Positions 14,976-26,259 of a DNA stretch of 64,000 nucleotides are shown here, in pieces (the stretch's first letter is position 1; every line of letters starts with the position of its first letter). Location: NCBI GenBank assembly GCA_964006375.1, contig OZ023262.1:56630366-56694365 (forward strand), written 5' to 3'. Below the pieces are notes generated by a model. The model ran no database searches and was not told the origin of the DNA. It saw only the letters and a program-made list of their open reading frames with translations. The position numbers and the translations under genes were made by a program. The stretch is from Tillus elongatus (Eukaryota > Arthropoda > Insecta > Coleoptera > Cleridae).

Positions 14976-16844
14976 CCATTTGCGTCCAGATAATTTTTTT
15001 TAAGAAACGCTGAAATCTTAATATTGAGGAAGACATGTTTTGACAAAAACTCAACTTTGTCACATCAACCCCTTAAGGGTGGTGATAACAACCCTTATAT
15101 TTTAAATGGGGAACATGGGCCAAGTGTTACATCATTTGAAAGCTCTTTCTTTTCTGAATTCAGCACAATAAGTTTCTTGGAAGTTTTAACTAATTTAAAA
15201 ATTATTAACAGTTGAAGATGCAAAAACGCATTTCACTCATTCCGATAAGAAATGTGCCGATAGTCAATGTTTTGTTAGTTTGTAAACAAAAAAATGACTA
15301 TGAGAACATTTCTTATCGGAATGAGAAAAATGTGGTTTATTATTTCAGTTTATCGGTATACTTGATAGTATTACCGAAAATTAATTTCACAATGGTGTAT
15401 TCTGTAGAAGAAAGAGTTGAAATAATTACTCTTTTTTTCAAAAACGATGACAGTGCCAACCGTATCGCAAATTTGTTTAATGAACGACATCCGAACAGAC
15501 TCGTCAACAGAAAATACATTTTGGAGTTCGTTGCAAAGTTTCGACAAAGTGGTTCAGTAGCCAACAAAACACGGGATCCTGAACGTGAATTTCCGGTTAC
15601 AAATGAGACTACTGAGATTGAAGTTTTAGGAGAACTCAACTTTGAGCACGAGAAAATTGGCCACTGTTTCAAACATCAAAAGAAGAACTATTTAGCGAAT
15701 ATTGAAGCATCATAAATTTCACCCGTATAAAATCATCTTGTACAACAACTGAATGAAGATGATTTTGATCGGCGGCTGGAGTTTTGTGAAGTTATGACAG
15801 CACGAATAGCTGATAACGCGAACTTTCTGTTCAATATCTGTTTTTTCAAACGAGTGTACGTTTTTATTAAACTCTACAGTCAATCGTCATAATTGTCGTT
15901 ACTGGGCAGATAATAATCCAAGAAATTTTCACGAAGTCCACACTCAAACTCCACAGAAATTGAATGTCTGGACTGGCATTTTTGGAGACCGTTTAATCGG
16001 ACCAATTTTTCTTGATCGCAATTTGAGTGGCGAAACGTATTTGGAGTTACTAGAAGATATCGTTTACCCTCTACTAATTGACATTGTTGAAAATGATAAT
16101 CGCTATCAAGAAAATCAATTAGTGTTTCAACAAGATGGACCTCCTCCGCATTTATCACAACGTGCCAGGGAGTTTTTGAACAGAGAGTTTCCAGAGCAAT
16201 GGATTGGGCGTAGAGGTGCTATTGAGTGGCCCCATAGATCACCGGATTTAACTCCTTTAGACTTCTTTCTATGGGGTCACTTAAAGAGCAGAATTTTCGC
16301 AACAGAACCGAAGTCTCTGGAAGAATTACGACGACGCGTTGTCGAAGAATGCCGTCTAATGACTCCACAAATGCTCCAGAATGTCAGAGCTCGTTTTGAA
16401 CAAAATTTGTACTTTTGTATGGAAGCTGGTGGTCAACAATTTGAACACTTACTTAACTGAATAAACATTTTTGAACGTTTGGTTTTTTTAAATTTTTTTT
16501 TAAACGAAAAGTGACTAATTAGTGCATTTCTTATCACAATGAATGAAATACGTTCTACCAACTCCAACTGTGAATAATTTTTAAACAAGTTGATAAAACT
16601 TCCAAAAAAATTAGTGTGCTGAATTCAGAAAAGAAAGAGCTTTCAAACGATGTAACACTCGACCCATGTTCCCTATTTAAAATATAAGGGTTGTTATCAC
16701 CACCCTTAGGGGGTTGATGTGACAAAGTTGAGTTTTATGTCAAAACATGTCCCCCTCAATATTAAAATTGACGTGTTTCAGCGTTTCTTAAAAAAAAAAT
16801 TCTCTGGACGCAAATAGTTCTGTTTCGTTTTCAATGCGCCAGCC

Positions 16845-16846
<2 letters not shown>
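14976..16846 (+). mobile_element. DD41D mariner-like element, copy A
   Basis: Matches copy B (33770-35664) throughout but lacks the first ~30 bp of the left inverted end, starting at ATTTGCGTCCAGA. The right end finishes TGCGCCAGCCTA against a (TA)n array. It keeps the long inverted ends and the hairpin before the transposase (15235-15325, imperfect). Confidence 0.9.
15392..16460 (+). pseudogene. DD41D transposase, copy A (frameshifted)
   Basis: Starts MVYSVEERVEI (Met at 15392), a DUF4817-type helix-turn-helix N-terminus. Around 15632 a deletion removes a segment present in copy B and shifts the frame. Further indels lie near 15740 and 15845. The C-terminal frame 15960-16460 is intact: NVWTGIFGDRLIGPIFLD, QQDGPPPHLSQ (second Asp), SPDLTPLDFFLWG (third Asp). 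The two Asp residues are separated by 41 residues, which defines DD41D. It ends GGQQFEHLLN. It codes Gly (GGA) at the position where copies B and E carry a stop. Confidence 0.88.

Positions 16847-16847
<1 letters not shown>

Positions 16848-16934
<87 letters not shown>
16848..16934. repeat. (TA)n microsatellite
   Basis: About 87 bp immediately beyond copy A. Confidence 0.97.
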
Positions 16935-16938
<4 letters not shown>

Positions 16939-18895
16939 TATAGTTGTTTTATATCACCAAAATAATGGACGTTAACCTTGTCTATAATTTGAATAACTAT
17001 TAGAATTTACAACAATGTCATGATGTAAGCCGACCTTGAGATGTTCTGCTTCATTTCATGATACGGAGCATAATTTTGGACAATTCGATTAAGTCCTTCA
17101 TGCTTTGGGCTAATTGAAAAAAAAAATATCTACAACAAAAACTAGATAGAAAATAACGAACTACAATAACAACCAAGTCACCAGGTGACCAACCAGAATA
17201 TTCGGTTAAAATAGTGGATCCAGCCTGAAATTAAATTGACAACTATCTTTTACTTTCGTTTTAATTATTTCCGCTAAATAAATTTGTGTTAAAAATAGAT
17301 CTGAACAATTAATTAATAATTGTATTTTCTGTTATTGCGAATGTCACGTCTTTAGTGACCTTGCTGGTTTTAAGCGAGCTTAGAAAACCATCCAACCACT
17401 GGTAGGATATGCTAATTTGTATGTCAAAATTGCTCTAATTTCACTATCTACTTAAAACTTTCAGATTTTTTCAAACGATATTTTAGCTTTAATATTATTC
17501 ACTTATTTACCAACATAACCCTCCAAGAAACCTGGGACATTCTTAAAAACTAGCATACTATTTCAACTAACACCCTATCACTATTAGAACGCTGCACGTC
17601 TATTTTCTCTTTTGAAAACAGATTATATAAATAAGTCCAAGGCGTCCAAATAGGTTCTTCACTTTCTCTCGGTCTAGCCAATATTTTCATGGAAAATTCC
17701 AAACGCAAGTCCTGACTTCTACTCACCTCAAACCAACCAGCTGGCTTTAAGGCTCAGAAGAAAAATAACGGGATCAAAGGGCAGCCCTAAAAATACCTCT
17801 AAATATAAGATTTATCGGGGAACAAAATGGCATGGTGATAAACAGTCCTGTTTAAATGCTCAACCTATTAAATTACCTTGAGTTAATCTTGTAACTATTA
17901 TCAAACTTTTCATGCTAATTTGCTGTTAATACCTAATTAACGTAAAGCTGTATTACCTAACGACTTTACGGCTAATTAGGAGTAAAAACCAATTAAAGTT
18001 TATCTTAATATGTCATAAATCGTTATAAATTTAATAAAAGTTACACCAAAAAGATAAGACATTAGAAGCACCTTGAGCAATGGGGGAGTGGTAAGTTTAA
18101 TTGGCTTATAGGGGAACAAAAGGCCTGATTTAGCAAATAATGGTACCGAATTTGCATATGAATTTTTTTGAAGTATTTTTAGTCCAAAATGTTACCTGCA
18201 AATTGGCTTTCCTAAAAATGTTATCTAGACCCCTTCGCGGATCAAATGTAGGCAAACAAAGTTTTGTTCCGCTTTCTCTTTTCTAAAGGTCGTTGATCCC
18301 CTACCATTTCTTTGTTGTCTGTTTGCTAATTAATTTCTCCACTAGGCAAGCAGTGTATCCCTTATATTCAGCCACGTTCTTAATATACCGCAATTCTTTG
18401 CTATGTCTATTTTCACTTATAGGAAAATGTATTCACCTATATGAAAATAAATTTGCTAGGTAATCCAAAAGATAAGGAAAAATTTGGGGATCTATGACAT
18501 ACGTTTTAAAGATTATTATCTTGAATACGTCTAGAGAACTAAAAAATCTATTGAGATTTGATTTTAAGAACAATTAGCACAACTAAGATACGGTACTATA
18601 GATTGCGTGGCCAAACATATTTTGGATAATAATCACCACGTACATAAAGGGAACCTAAAATCAGCCAAAAATATTGGACACCCAGGACAGCTAACCACTT
18701 TTCAAAGTAAATTTGAGAAATGAAATAAAGGTGCGTGTTGACAATGGAGAGAGGTATATGACCATTAAATCTGTCAAGGGTGTGCCTGGTATTGTCGCTG
18801 TTGTTCAACGAAGAAACTAAATAATTCTTCGATAAACTTGACAATATTCTACACTAATATTGCTTCTCTTTCGCCAACTTTGATAATATTGTAGT
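16935..18895. other. ~2 kb without a recognised gene
   Basis: AT-rich, apparently low-copy DNA. A weak inverted repeat (CTAATTAACGTAAAG / CTTTACGGCTAATTAG) lies at about 17934-17980. No ORF, RNA gene or transposon end could be supported. Confidence 0.45.
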
Positions 18896-21597
18896 AGTCT
18901 TTCAGGCCAGCCCACCTGCCTGTATCGTATTGACAGAAACCTTGCTCACACCTAGCTTGCCCGATTCGACTGTAACTGTGCCAGGTTACCACCTCCTGCG
19001 GTGTGATCATGTGGGCAGACGTGGTGATGGTGTTTGTGTGTATCTGAGGAAATTATCCCTTCCTGACTATTCAGTTTCTCAGCTCGACATTGCTGTCCAC
19101 TCCATGTAATCCCTGTAGCTAGCTAAGGTTAGCTGGAACCAATTTCGTGTTCCATCTGACAGTGGTCTCCAGACCTCCCAGTTCTTCCCCGCAAGCGGAC
19201 CAGCAACTTGTGGATGTCATCAGAGCGAATTCAATGTTGGAGAACCTCATTATCCTGGGTGACTTCAACATTCAATGGACAGCTTACGATTGCGGCAATA
19301 CTCCGCATTCTGATTTTGTGGAGATGCTTCTGGAAAATAATTTTACTCAGCCCATATAGTAACATACTCACCTCAGATCTAAGCAGATTACCTGTCTGCT
19401 TGATCTGGTGTTATATACTGGTGAAAACCTGATCATTCAGCGAATATCAGGCTATTATAGGCACTTTTGAGCACATATCTATCATCGCTAATGTGCAGGT
19501 GGTGAGGAATCGTCGCGAATCCTGTTCACATTGCACTTCGGTCAGGCCTGACTAGGTGAGGCTCTGGTTTCCCATAACTGGAATATGTTGAACCATATGA
19601 GCGTTAATGAGCAGTGGGGACATTTTAGTTCAATTTTACAGAATTATGTATATACAATAAATATATTCGCATCCAATTGCCGCAATAATAATAACCTTGA
19701 TTGGACCAGCACACCTTATCTCGAGTTTGTTTCAAACGAAGATTATGGGGAAGATTCAGACGTAGTGACATTCAGGAATATCGTTATTCTCAAATAAATT
19801 GAGGCACGATATTAGACCAGCCATGAAATCATATGAGTTTAGATTGTTGGAGAATCCAAAAGGTCTTTATTCTTATATTAGAAAAAAGTTATCCTCCCGT
19901 GTATCTACCCCTCTTCTCAGAACGCCCGCTGGATACATAGCTGATAACACACAGACTGCAGCTGGTGTATTTGCTGAACACTTCTACCGCGTCTATGCTG
20001 GCACCAACACCGTAAATACACCACCACCTTTATTTCATCGTATATGACTCTTTGTTGGACATCGTGATCACCCCTGGCTCTTGCAGAAGCAGAATTGAAT
20101 AATCTAAAGGCTGAGTCTACACCCGGGGCTGACTGCATATCGCCTAGAATTCTGAGAACTTTTGCAACACAGCTTTCTTATCCAATTTTAATTATATTTA
20201 GAACATCATTTCGACTGAGTGCTGTGCCTGCTGAATGGCTATATGCCTCCGTTACTACTGTACATAAGCGTGTATCCAAGCTGAATTCTTACACAATTAC
20301 AGACCTATCAGTCTCACCTGTGTGGTGTGCAGAGTTATGCAACGTATTGTGGCCAAATACTTGTCCACTTCCTCATCAAGCATGAAATCAAACCTACAAC
20401 TTAGCGTAGCTTTACCTCGGGCAGATATGTCATCACGAATGTACCAGCAGCCATCAACAAGTGAACTCGACTACTTGACTCTAAGCTTCCTGCTGATGAG
20501 TTCTACCTGGACTCCAGTCAGGTTTTCGACAGATTAACGCACCACTTACTGCTATACAAACTAGAACAAAGCAGAATTCGTGTCCGACTGCCTGGGTGGG
20601 TGCAGGCATTTCTGACTGGTCGCAGATTCTCTGTTAGGGTGGGGGCGAGTCATTATGGATGGATTCCTGTTTCTGGTGGAGTGCCTCAAGGTTCGGAGCT
20701 ATCACCCGTCCTGTTTATGATTCACACTGCAGATTTACCTGGTTCACTCTGCAGTACTTATGGTGCCTATGCTGACGACTGTAAGTTGTTTGGGTGTCCG
20801 ACTACATCGGGTGATATGCTCCAGCGAGATTTGGATGCGGTCATGACCGGGACGGGAGTTTGGAAAATCCCTCTGAATGTTGCTAAGTGTAAGTTGTTGC
20901 ATGATGATCGCAACAACCCTCGGCTGGTTTACCGCCTGGGATAGGATGTCGTCGCCCCGGTTGAGTCGACACCGACCTGGGTGTTGCCGTGATGTAGGAG
21001 CTGGCATGGACCACCCAAGCGACTGCAGCGGCAAAGAAGGCGAACAGTATCCTACACATGTTCAAGAAGTGTTATTTCTTTGAACATCACCTGAGTTCTC
21101 TACGGGATATCTGCTTGGTCTCCAGCACTGGTTATGGGCATCAATAACTTAGTACGATCTCAACGCGCTCCAATACGACGGCGGCAGCAGATTAGGTATC
21201 TCATCTACGAGCAAAGGCTTTCTCACTTGGAGCTGCCCTTCTTTTCTGCCAGACGTAGAACGTCCGATCTTGTGTATACGTTCAAACTAACGCATGGTCT
21301 ATGCCACGGACCTAGTCCTGCATTTGTGACCCTGGACACTGTTTAAATACTTCGAGGACACTGGTTCAGGCTAAGAAAGGAACTGTTCCGTACCTCCTAT
21401 AGGCAGAGCTTATTTGCTAATCGGTCTTTTGATGCTTGGAACACTCTGCCGGAAAACATTGCTAAGACACTTGCCTGGGACCAGCGTGGAGGGACCGAGT
21501 GCAGTGTGTTTTTTTTCTGACATAATCAGTTACACTCTACAAACATTTTATATTACAATATAGGCTCTGCCTTTGTAAATAAATGTGAATAAATAAA
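18896..21597 (+). pseudogene. Decayed CR1/Jockey-like LINE with endonuclease and RT
   Basis: Fragments in several frames run in the expected order. An AP-endonuclease start LTETLLTPSLPDSTV (about 18940) is followed by ENLIILGDFNIQW (19230-19280). RT fingers follow as NNLKAESTPGADCISPRIL (20098 on). The palm has PVSGGVPQGSELSPVLFMIHTADLP and YADDCKLFG (20770-20795). A C-terminal tail ends at 21346. Many stops and frameshifts occur. The 3' end carries an ATAA-type tail (GAATAAATAAATAAATAA) just before a (TA)n array. Motifs differ from the 5158-6735 family, so this is another lineage. Confidence 0.8.
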
Positions 21598-21609
21598 TAA
21601 ATAATAGAA

Positions 21610-21614
<5 letters not shown>

Positions 21615-21671
<57 letters not shown>
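21615..21671. repeat. (TA)n microsatellite
   Basis: About 57 bp directly after the LINE tail. 21672-22039 shows no gene. Confidence 0.95.
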
Positions 21672-21674
<3 letters not shown>

Positions 21675-22039
21675 TAAATATAGTGACAATAAAAGTTGTA
21701 TAAATTGAACACCCCTGACTATTTATAGTTTATTGATTGACCACTTTACATAATATGCTGACAAAAACGTGGGAATAAAGATGACAGAATCGGATAGAGG
21801 GACTTTTCGGTAAACAAGCAGGAAAGTTTGTTTGTTTGAACAACCCTCAAGTGTCTAAGGTCGAGTATCTGCACAGAATATAAACACAGTTGCAGTCGTC
21901 AAATGTTTATAATTTTTCATCCTCTAATGGCGCCACTTAGTGAAACGATCGTAGGTTTTTAAAAATGTGATTTGGGTTTTCTAATTGTACTTATCAGTGC
22001 TGATCACGGGTTCTAATCTTTACTTACTTCATGCATGCC

Positions 22040-22224
22040 CAGTTTCACAAAGCCCGATTAAATATTTAACAGCCGGTTAGTTAATCATTGCTTCAGACCA
22101 CCAATCACAGACAAGGATTCAGGTTTTTGCCATGATAACCAAATATTTTGAAGCTGTGATTGGTTATATAAAGCAATGATTAACTAACCGGCCGTTAAAT
22201 ACCTAATCGAGCTTTGTGAAACTG
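22040..22224. mobile_element. 185-bp MITE with ~70-bp inverted ends
   Basis: CAGTTTCACAAAGC at the left is mirrored by GCTTTGTGAAACTG at the right. The arms stay similar for about 70 bp (shared GCCGGTTAGTTAATCATTGC), with a short AT-rich centre. No clear target duplication is visible, so the superfamily is undetermined. Confidence 0.8.
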
Positions 22225-22480
22225 AACATCAGTACTTCTATCTTTGGTCCTTCAAGGCGAATCTTTGAAACACCCCAAACTACAGTGAAAAGGACCTTAG
22301 ATCCTCTAGGAAAATACTCTTCACGAGATTAGAAACGTCATCGTGATCAAGTTAGAAGTTTCTAAATTTAGCCCGAACAATCCGCTGACTGACGATTTGC
22401 ACTTTATGTCCAAAGACTATGCAGTACGTTTTACAAAAATAATCTCTCCTTGGTATTGGCAGGGAAGCTAATTTTTTTTA
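22225..22480. other. No gene recognised
   Basis: Spacer between the MITE and the LINE tail. The run TTTTTTTTATTTTTTATTTC at about 22474 is the tail of the next feature. Confidence 0.45.
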
Positions 22481-23037
22481 TTTTTTATTTCAACAACAAA
22501 CCACGAGAGCTCACAGCCTACATACTATCCTACCATGGGTGTCGACAAGAAGGAAAGAAGCAACTTGTTAATTCTGGACTTGAAAGTTTGGAGGTTAAAA
22601 GCAAAAACATGTGCCGGCAAAGAATTCCATAACTTGGAAGTCCTCTGGACAAAAGAGAGGACATAACAAGATGTTCTATGTCTGGTGACCTGGACATTAA
22701 AAGGGTGCATTCTCTCTATTCCCCTGGTAGATATGTTGGGGGCAGCAGGTGTAGGAACTATGGAAGAAATCTCCTCTGAGCAGTGCCCGTGCAGATATCT
22801 ATAAAAGAGAGAGGTCACCAACGGCACGTCGGTGGGCAAGGGATGGCAGCCTCTGGGTGAGGGTAGGGTCACCGATGAGACGTATAGCTCTCTTTTGAAT
22901 GGAGTCCAGGATAGCGAGTGTAGAAGCGGCAGCGGCACCCCAGATGTGGGAGCAGTATTCGAGGTTTGGTCTTATTTGTGAAATATATAAGGTATAGAGA
23001 ATAGCTGGTGCAAAGTATTTGCGAGCCCGGAGGAGGC
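22481..23037 (-). pseudogene. 5'-truncated CR1/Jockey-like LINE 3' end
   Basis: The minus-strand frame 22938-22525 encodes the C-terminal tail of the 5158-6735 family (LPLLHSLSWTPFKRELYV..., RTSKLWNSLPAHVF) and ends at a stop. An A-rich tail lies at 22470-22495. Better preserved than the other copies. The 5' truncation point at ~23030 coincides with a 15-bp perfect inverted repeat. Confidence 0.88.
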
Positions 23038-23049
23038 TCGCAAATACTT

Positions 23050-23992
23050 ATATAATACTTATATAATATAAATCGTTCCAAATAATAGGTAAGTCATTGG
23101 TAGGTATTTCTATTAAGTATAATTTTCTAATTTTGACAATACCCATTTTGCTTCTCCGATGTAAAACAGCGATCATAAATTATTCTTTATAGCTGTAATT
23201 AAAAGGGAAAGCAATAAATAGACAATCTCAATTTTCCACGCATTATTTCGATATCTGGCTATAACTTGCCGTTTCTAATTAATGACAATAATTAAAACCA
23301 AATATCAGATATTAATTTCACGCACGAGTTCCGTTACAATTGGAGGTAATAAAACTATTGTATCGGTTGACCTAATTCATAAAGCGTGATTTTGAGATAT
23401 TTTATCACAGCAGGTATATAAATTTAGCGGTCATTAACATTTTCGTTGGCTTTTACTAACCTTCGAAGGAGCTTAATCTGCAAGACAAAGAGGAGATTTT
23501 GAAAGTGGCACGCCATTTAGAATGGACATATAAAGGAAAAAAGCGTGCACACAAAAAGAAAGCAAACGGCAAACAGCGATGACTCACGGTCTGGATGTGT
23601 GGACTTTGCGGACAGCGTTGGTCTTTAATATACAGTGTTGCCAAGTCGACAAGTGTCTTCTCTGTATAGAATGTTTCAGCCTATTTTACATGGAAGTTAC
23701 TATGCATTTAAAAACATTTTCGACTTCAACACGATCAAGAAAAAAACACTACAATACTAGAACTTTCTGGAATCATCCGTTCGACTTTATATAATCAGCG
23801 AAACGCACACTGATACGTCATTTGCAAGTTCTATACAGAGTGCAATATTAAATAGCTAACAATATTTTAGGAGTGTTATATTCATTCTTTGATATTGTTA
23901 TTTTGCTAAATATGGACAAATTTTTAAAAAGATCGCTCTAAGTTGGAAGCATCTACCTCCTAGAGTGGCAAGAATACAAATAATAAGTTCGG
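23050..23992. other. No gene recognised
   Basis: AT-rich DNA with only short frames lacking any domain. Confidence 0.45.
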
Positions 23993-24462
23993 GATGCAGC
24001 AAGTGCGTTATAGCAGTGAATTTTTATTAGAATTGTACACTATTAGTACGGCATATTACTAAAATTAATACTCTAAATTTAAACAGATCTTGAAGATCGG
24101 TTTTACAGTTCCTAATACGCGCTCATTTAAAGATTTTTTTAAAGTGTTACCATCGATCGCTCACTATTATCATAAAAAAAACATTAAATGCCCAAAACTC
24201 AATTTTATATAAAGCTCTAAAATGAAAATTTCTTATAGCTAGGTACACTGTAGGTCTCTTTAAAAGAAACTTAACAAATTTCATCAAAGTTACAAAAGGT
24301 TTCCAGAAGAAAATAATTAATATTAGGAAAATGAATATAGCTGCCAAATTATAAACGTGGCAGGTGTTTTTCCTTATGAATCGCCTGGACGGTTTCGTAT
24401 TAGCCGGTTTTTCCAACAACAAAATTTTTAAAAATAAATTCTTTGTTAGTGAATTTTCTTAA
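23993..24462. repeat. Diverged member of the palindromic-end repeat family
   Basis: Left edge GGATGCAGCAAGTGCGTTAT (23996 on) matches the inverted-repeat core at 11256 and 59370. The right edge TTAGTGAATTTTCTT (24446-24460) matches the terminus at 10268. The ~420 bp between does not obviously match copy 1 and includes no (TA)n array. Confidence 0.5.
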
Positions 24463-24488
24463 TAAAAAAATGTCTGAAACAAAAAGTT

Positions 24489-24609
24489 ATGCGCTAGATA
24501 CACATTTCGACAACGACGTTGTCCTCAACAGTAGCTGTCGCTAAACTGTTTAACGACAGCTAGTGATGAAGACAACTTCGTCGTCGAAATATGTATCTAC
24601 CTGGCGCAT
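24489..24609. repeat. 121-bp large palindrome (foldback/MITE-like)
   Basis: ATGCGCTAGATACACATTTCG at the left pairs with CGAAATATGTATCTACCTGGCGCAT-type sequence at the right. The arms are about 54 bp with mismatches around centre CTAAACTGTTTA. Non-coding. Confidence 0.75.
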
Positions 24610-24845
24610 GACTCCCTGCTATTGTTTTGTGATTTTTGGGATGAGTCTGCTTTTTGTTTCAGTTTCCAGCCACAGTGGCGAACCTCAGTCTTTAAAAAGA
24701 CGTCTAAAATTATAATTTTAAACTTAACGGTGACAAAGTTATCAAGACGTTTCAAAGAAAAATGAGATCTTGGTCCAAACGTAAAGAACTTGGACAGTTA
24801 TATTTACGAAATATTAAAGTTAGTGAAACTAAACAAAATGTTACA
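24610..24845. other. No gene recognised
   Basis: AT-rich spacer. Confidence 0.4.
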
Positions 24846-24914
24846 TGTATCGGGGAGAATTAAACCCAGGCCGCCCGCTGGCACGCTAGCATTCTGCCAT
24901 TGAACCATGGACGC
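24846..24914 (-). pseudogene. tRNA-Gly(GCC)-derived relic
   Basis: The minus strand starts GCGTCCATGGTTCAATGGCA, with a good box A (TGGTTCAATGG), and continues GAATGCTAGCGTGCCAGCGG, an anticodon arm holding GCC with one base lost from the stem. It goes on GGCGGCCTGGGTTTAATTCT, where box B is degraded. The 5' acceptor strand no longer pairs with the 3' strand (CCCGATAC). At 69 nt it is slightly short for tRNA-Gly. It could be a retired tRNA gene or the head of a tRNA-derived SINE; no SINE body is recognised. Confidence 0.65.
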
Positions 24915-25500
24915 TAGCTAATGAATTGTTTGCTTACGTAATAGTTGTAGAGACGGCAACTTGCTGCTCCAGCAAATTTTATCTTACATCCTAAAAGTAA
25001 ATGTAAGTGAACAGCTAATTGATTGCAACTTGATAATTCGCCGATCTCTGAAACACATTTGACTGTTTCGATCTTAGATAACGTCTTATTTTTAAGTTTC
25101 AAGATTAAAAAAAAAACAAACTGCTTGAAAATCATCTTCACAGACACCTGAGTTGATTTCTTTCATGCTTTCGAATTTTCCCATATTCTTATAATATGAC
25201 ACTTATGAATGAAGTACATGACGTCCTTGCATTTGCAAAAATTTCATTTTTAGTGCGCCATCTCTTACAAAACGACTGATTTATAAATAATTCCGACAGT
25301 CGCTACTTTCAGCAGCCATTTTGATGAAATAATTAAGGAATGTCATGTATTACGTTTCAGTTTGAACTACCTTTTTATTTAGAATCCAAAAAGGCCTGAA
25401 ATTTAGAAAACTTACTCTTGGATATCTATTCTAGGCGACGAGTGTTTTTGAGTAAATTATGTGACAAAAAATTATCAAATCATGGTTTGGCAAAAACGTC
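24915..25500. other. No gene recognised
   Basis: AT-rich DNA up to the gypsy insertion point. Confidence 0.4.
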
Positions 25501-25504
25501 ATAT
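25501..25504. repeat. ATAT target-site duplication, left copy (gypsy)
   Basis: ATAT directly before the TGTTGCG start of the left LTR. The matching ATAT is at 32280-32283. A 4-bp ATAT duplication is typical of insect Ty3/gypsy elements of the 17.6/297 type. Confidence 0.8.
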
Positions 25505-26247
25505 TGTTGCGTTTTCGCCGGGTTCTGGATAAGTGAGACTTTAAATTTTAACAAAACAACTTTATTTACACTCTAAATATGGATACAATAAAATTTCTAG
25601 AATTTTTCTCTCACAAAACACTTAATTTACTGTCTACAATTACTAATCTCCACACAAGTCTCTACACTGGTACTACAGTAGCTACTCTCTTAACACTTTA
25701 CACTGCTTCTTCAAGTCACTACCACATTCTCTTACTGAGCTGAACTAACTCGGGCTGGCTTGCTTTCGCTTTTATATACTCGCCGTACCTTCCCCTCCTT
25801 TCTAGAGCATTCCATTCCAGAACGTTCCAGGACCTTCTTTTACTAGAAGGTTCTGTGAATACAGATCGGTCCCGTGTGTATACAGGGGGATGTGTATACA
25901 GGATGATCCAAATGTGGTCACCACTCCTATGCTACACAAGAGATGTTTCTCGAACTATAAGATCTCTCTGCGTATACAGGGTGTAAGGGTTCTCTGCGTA
26001 TACAGGGTGTATATACAGGGTGTTCGGAATGTGCAGACCTCAGTTATCCGTTCCGACGGGGCACAAGTTGGTAACTTCGTTATTTCTGGTCCTAGAGGGT
26101 TGAGACTTCGCCTGAGGGGGGTCACCCCAGACACCCCCAGGGGGTGGGGAGGCGGTGTTGCCAGATTGTGCAAAAATTCCCAGATGTTGGGGAAATTCTG
26201 GAGATGTGGCAACACCGCACCTACGTCCATTGAAGTGCTTTGTAACA
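25505..26247 (-). repeat. 3' LTR (left) of gypsy element
   Basis: Starts TGTTGCG and ends GTAACA on the plus strand. It contains short internal repeats of GCGTATACAGGGTGTA near 25970-26020. The two open frames crossing it on opposite strands also occur in the other LTR and are not genes. Confidence 0.95.
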
Positions 26248-26259
26248 CTGCCCCCCTCC
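26248..26259 (-). promoter_or_regulatory. Polypurine tract of gypsy element
   Basis: On the minus strand GGAGGGGGGCAG lies between the pol stop codon and the 3' LTR, the expected plus-strand primer position. Confidence 0.8.

Noticed and set aside
17934..17980. Inverted repeat CTAATTAACGTAAAG / CTTTACGGCTAATTAG
   Set aside because: Short and imperfect, expected by chance in AT-rich DNA of this length; not called as an element.
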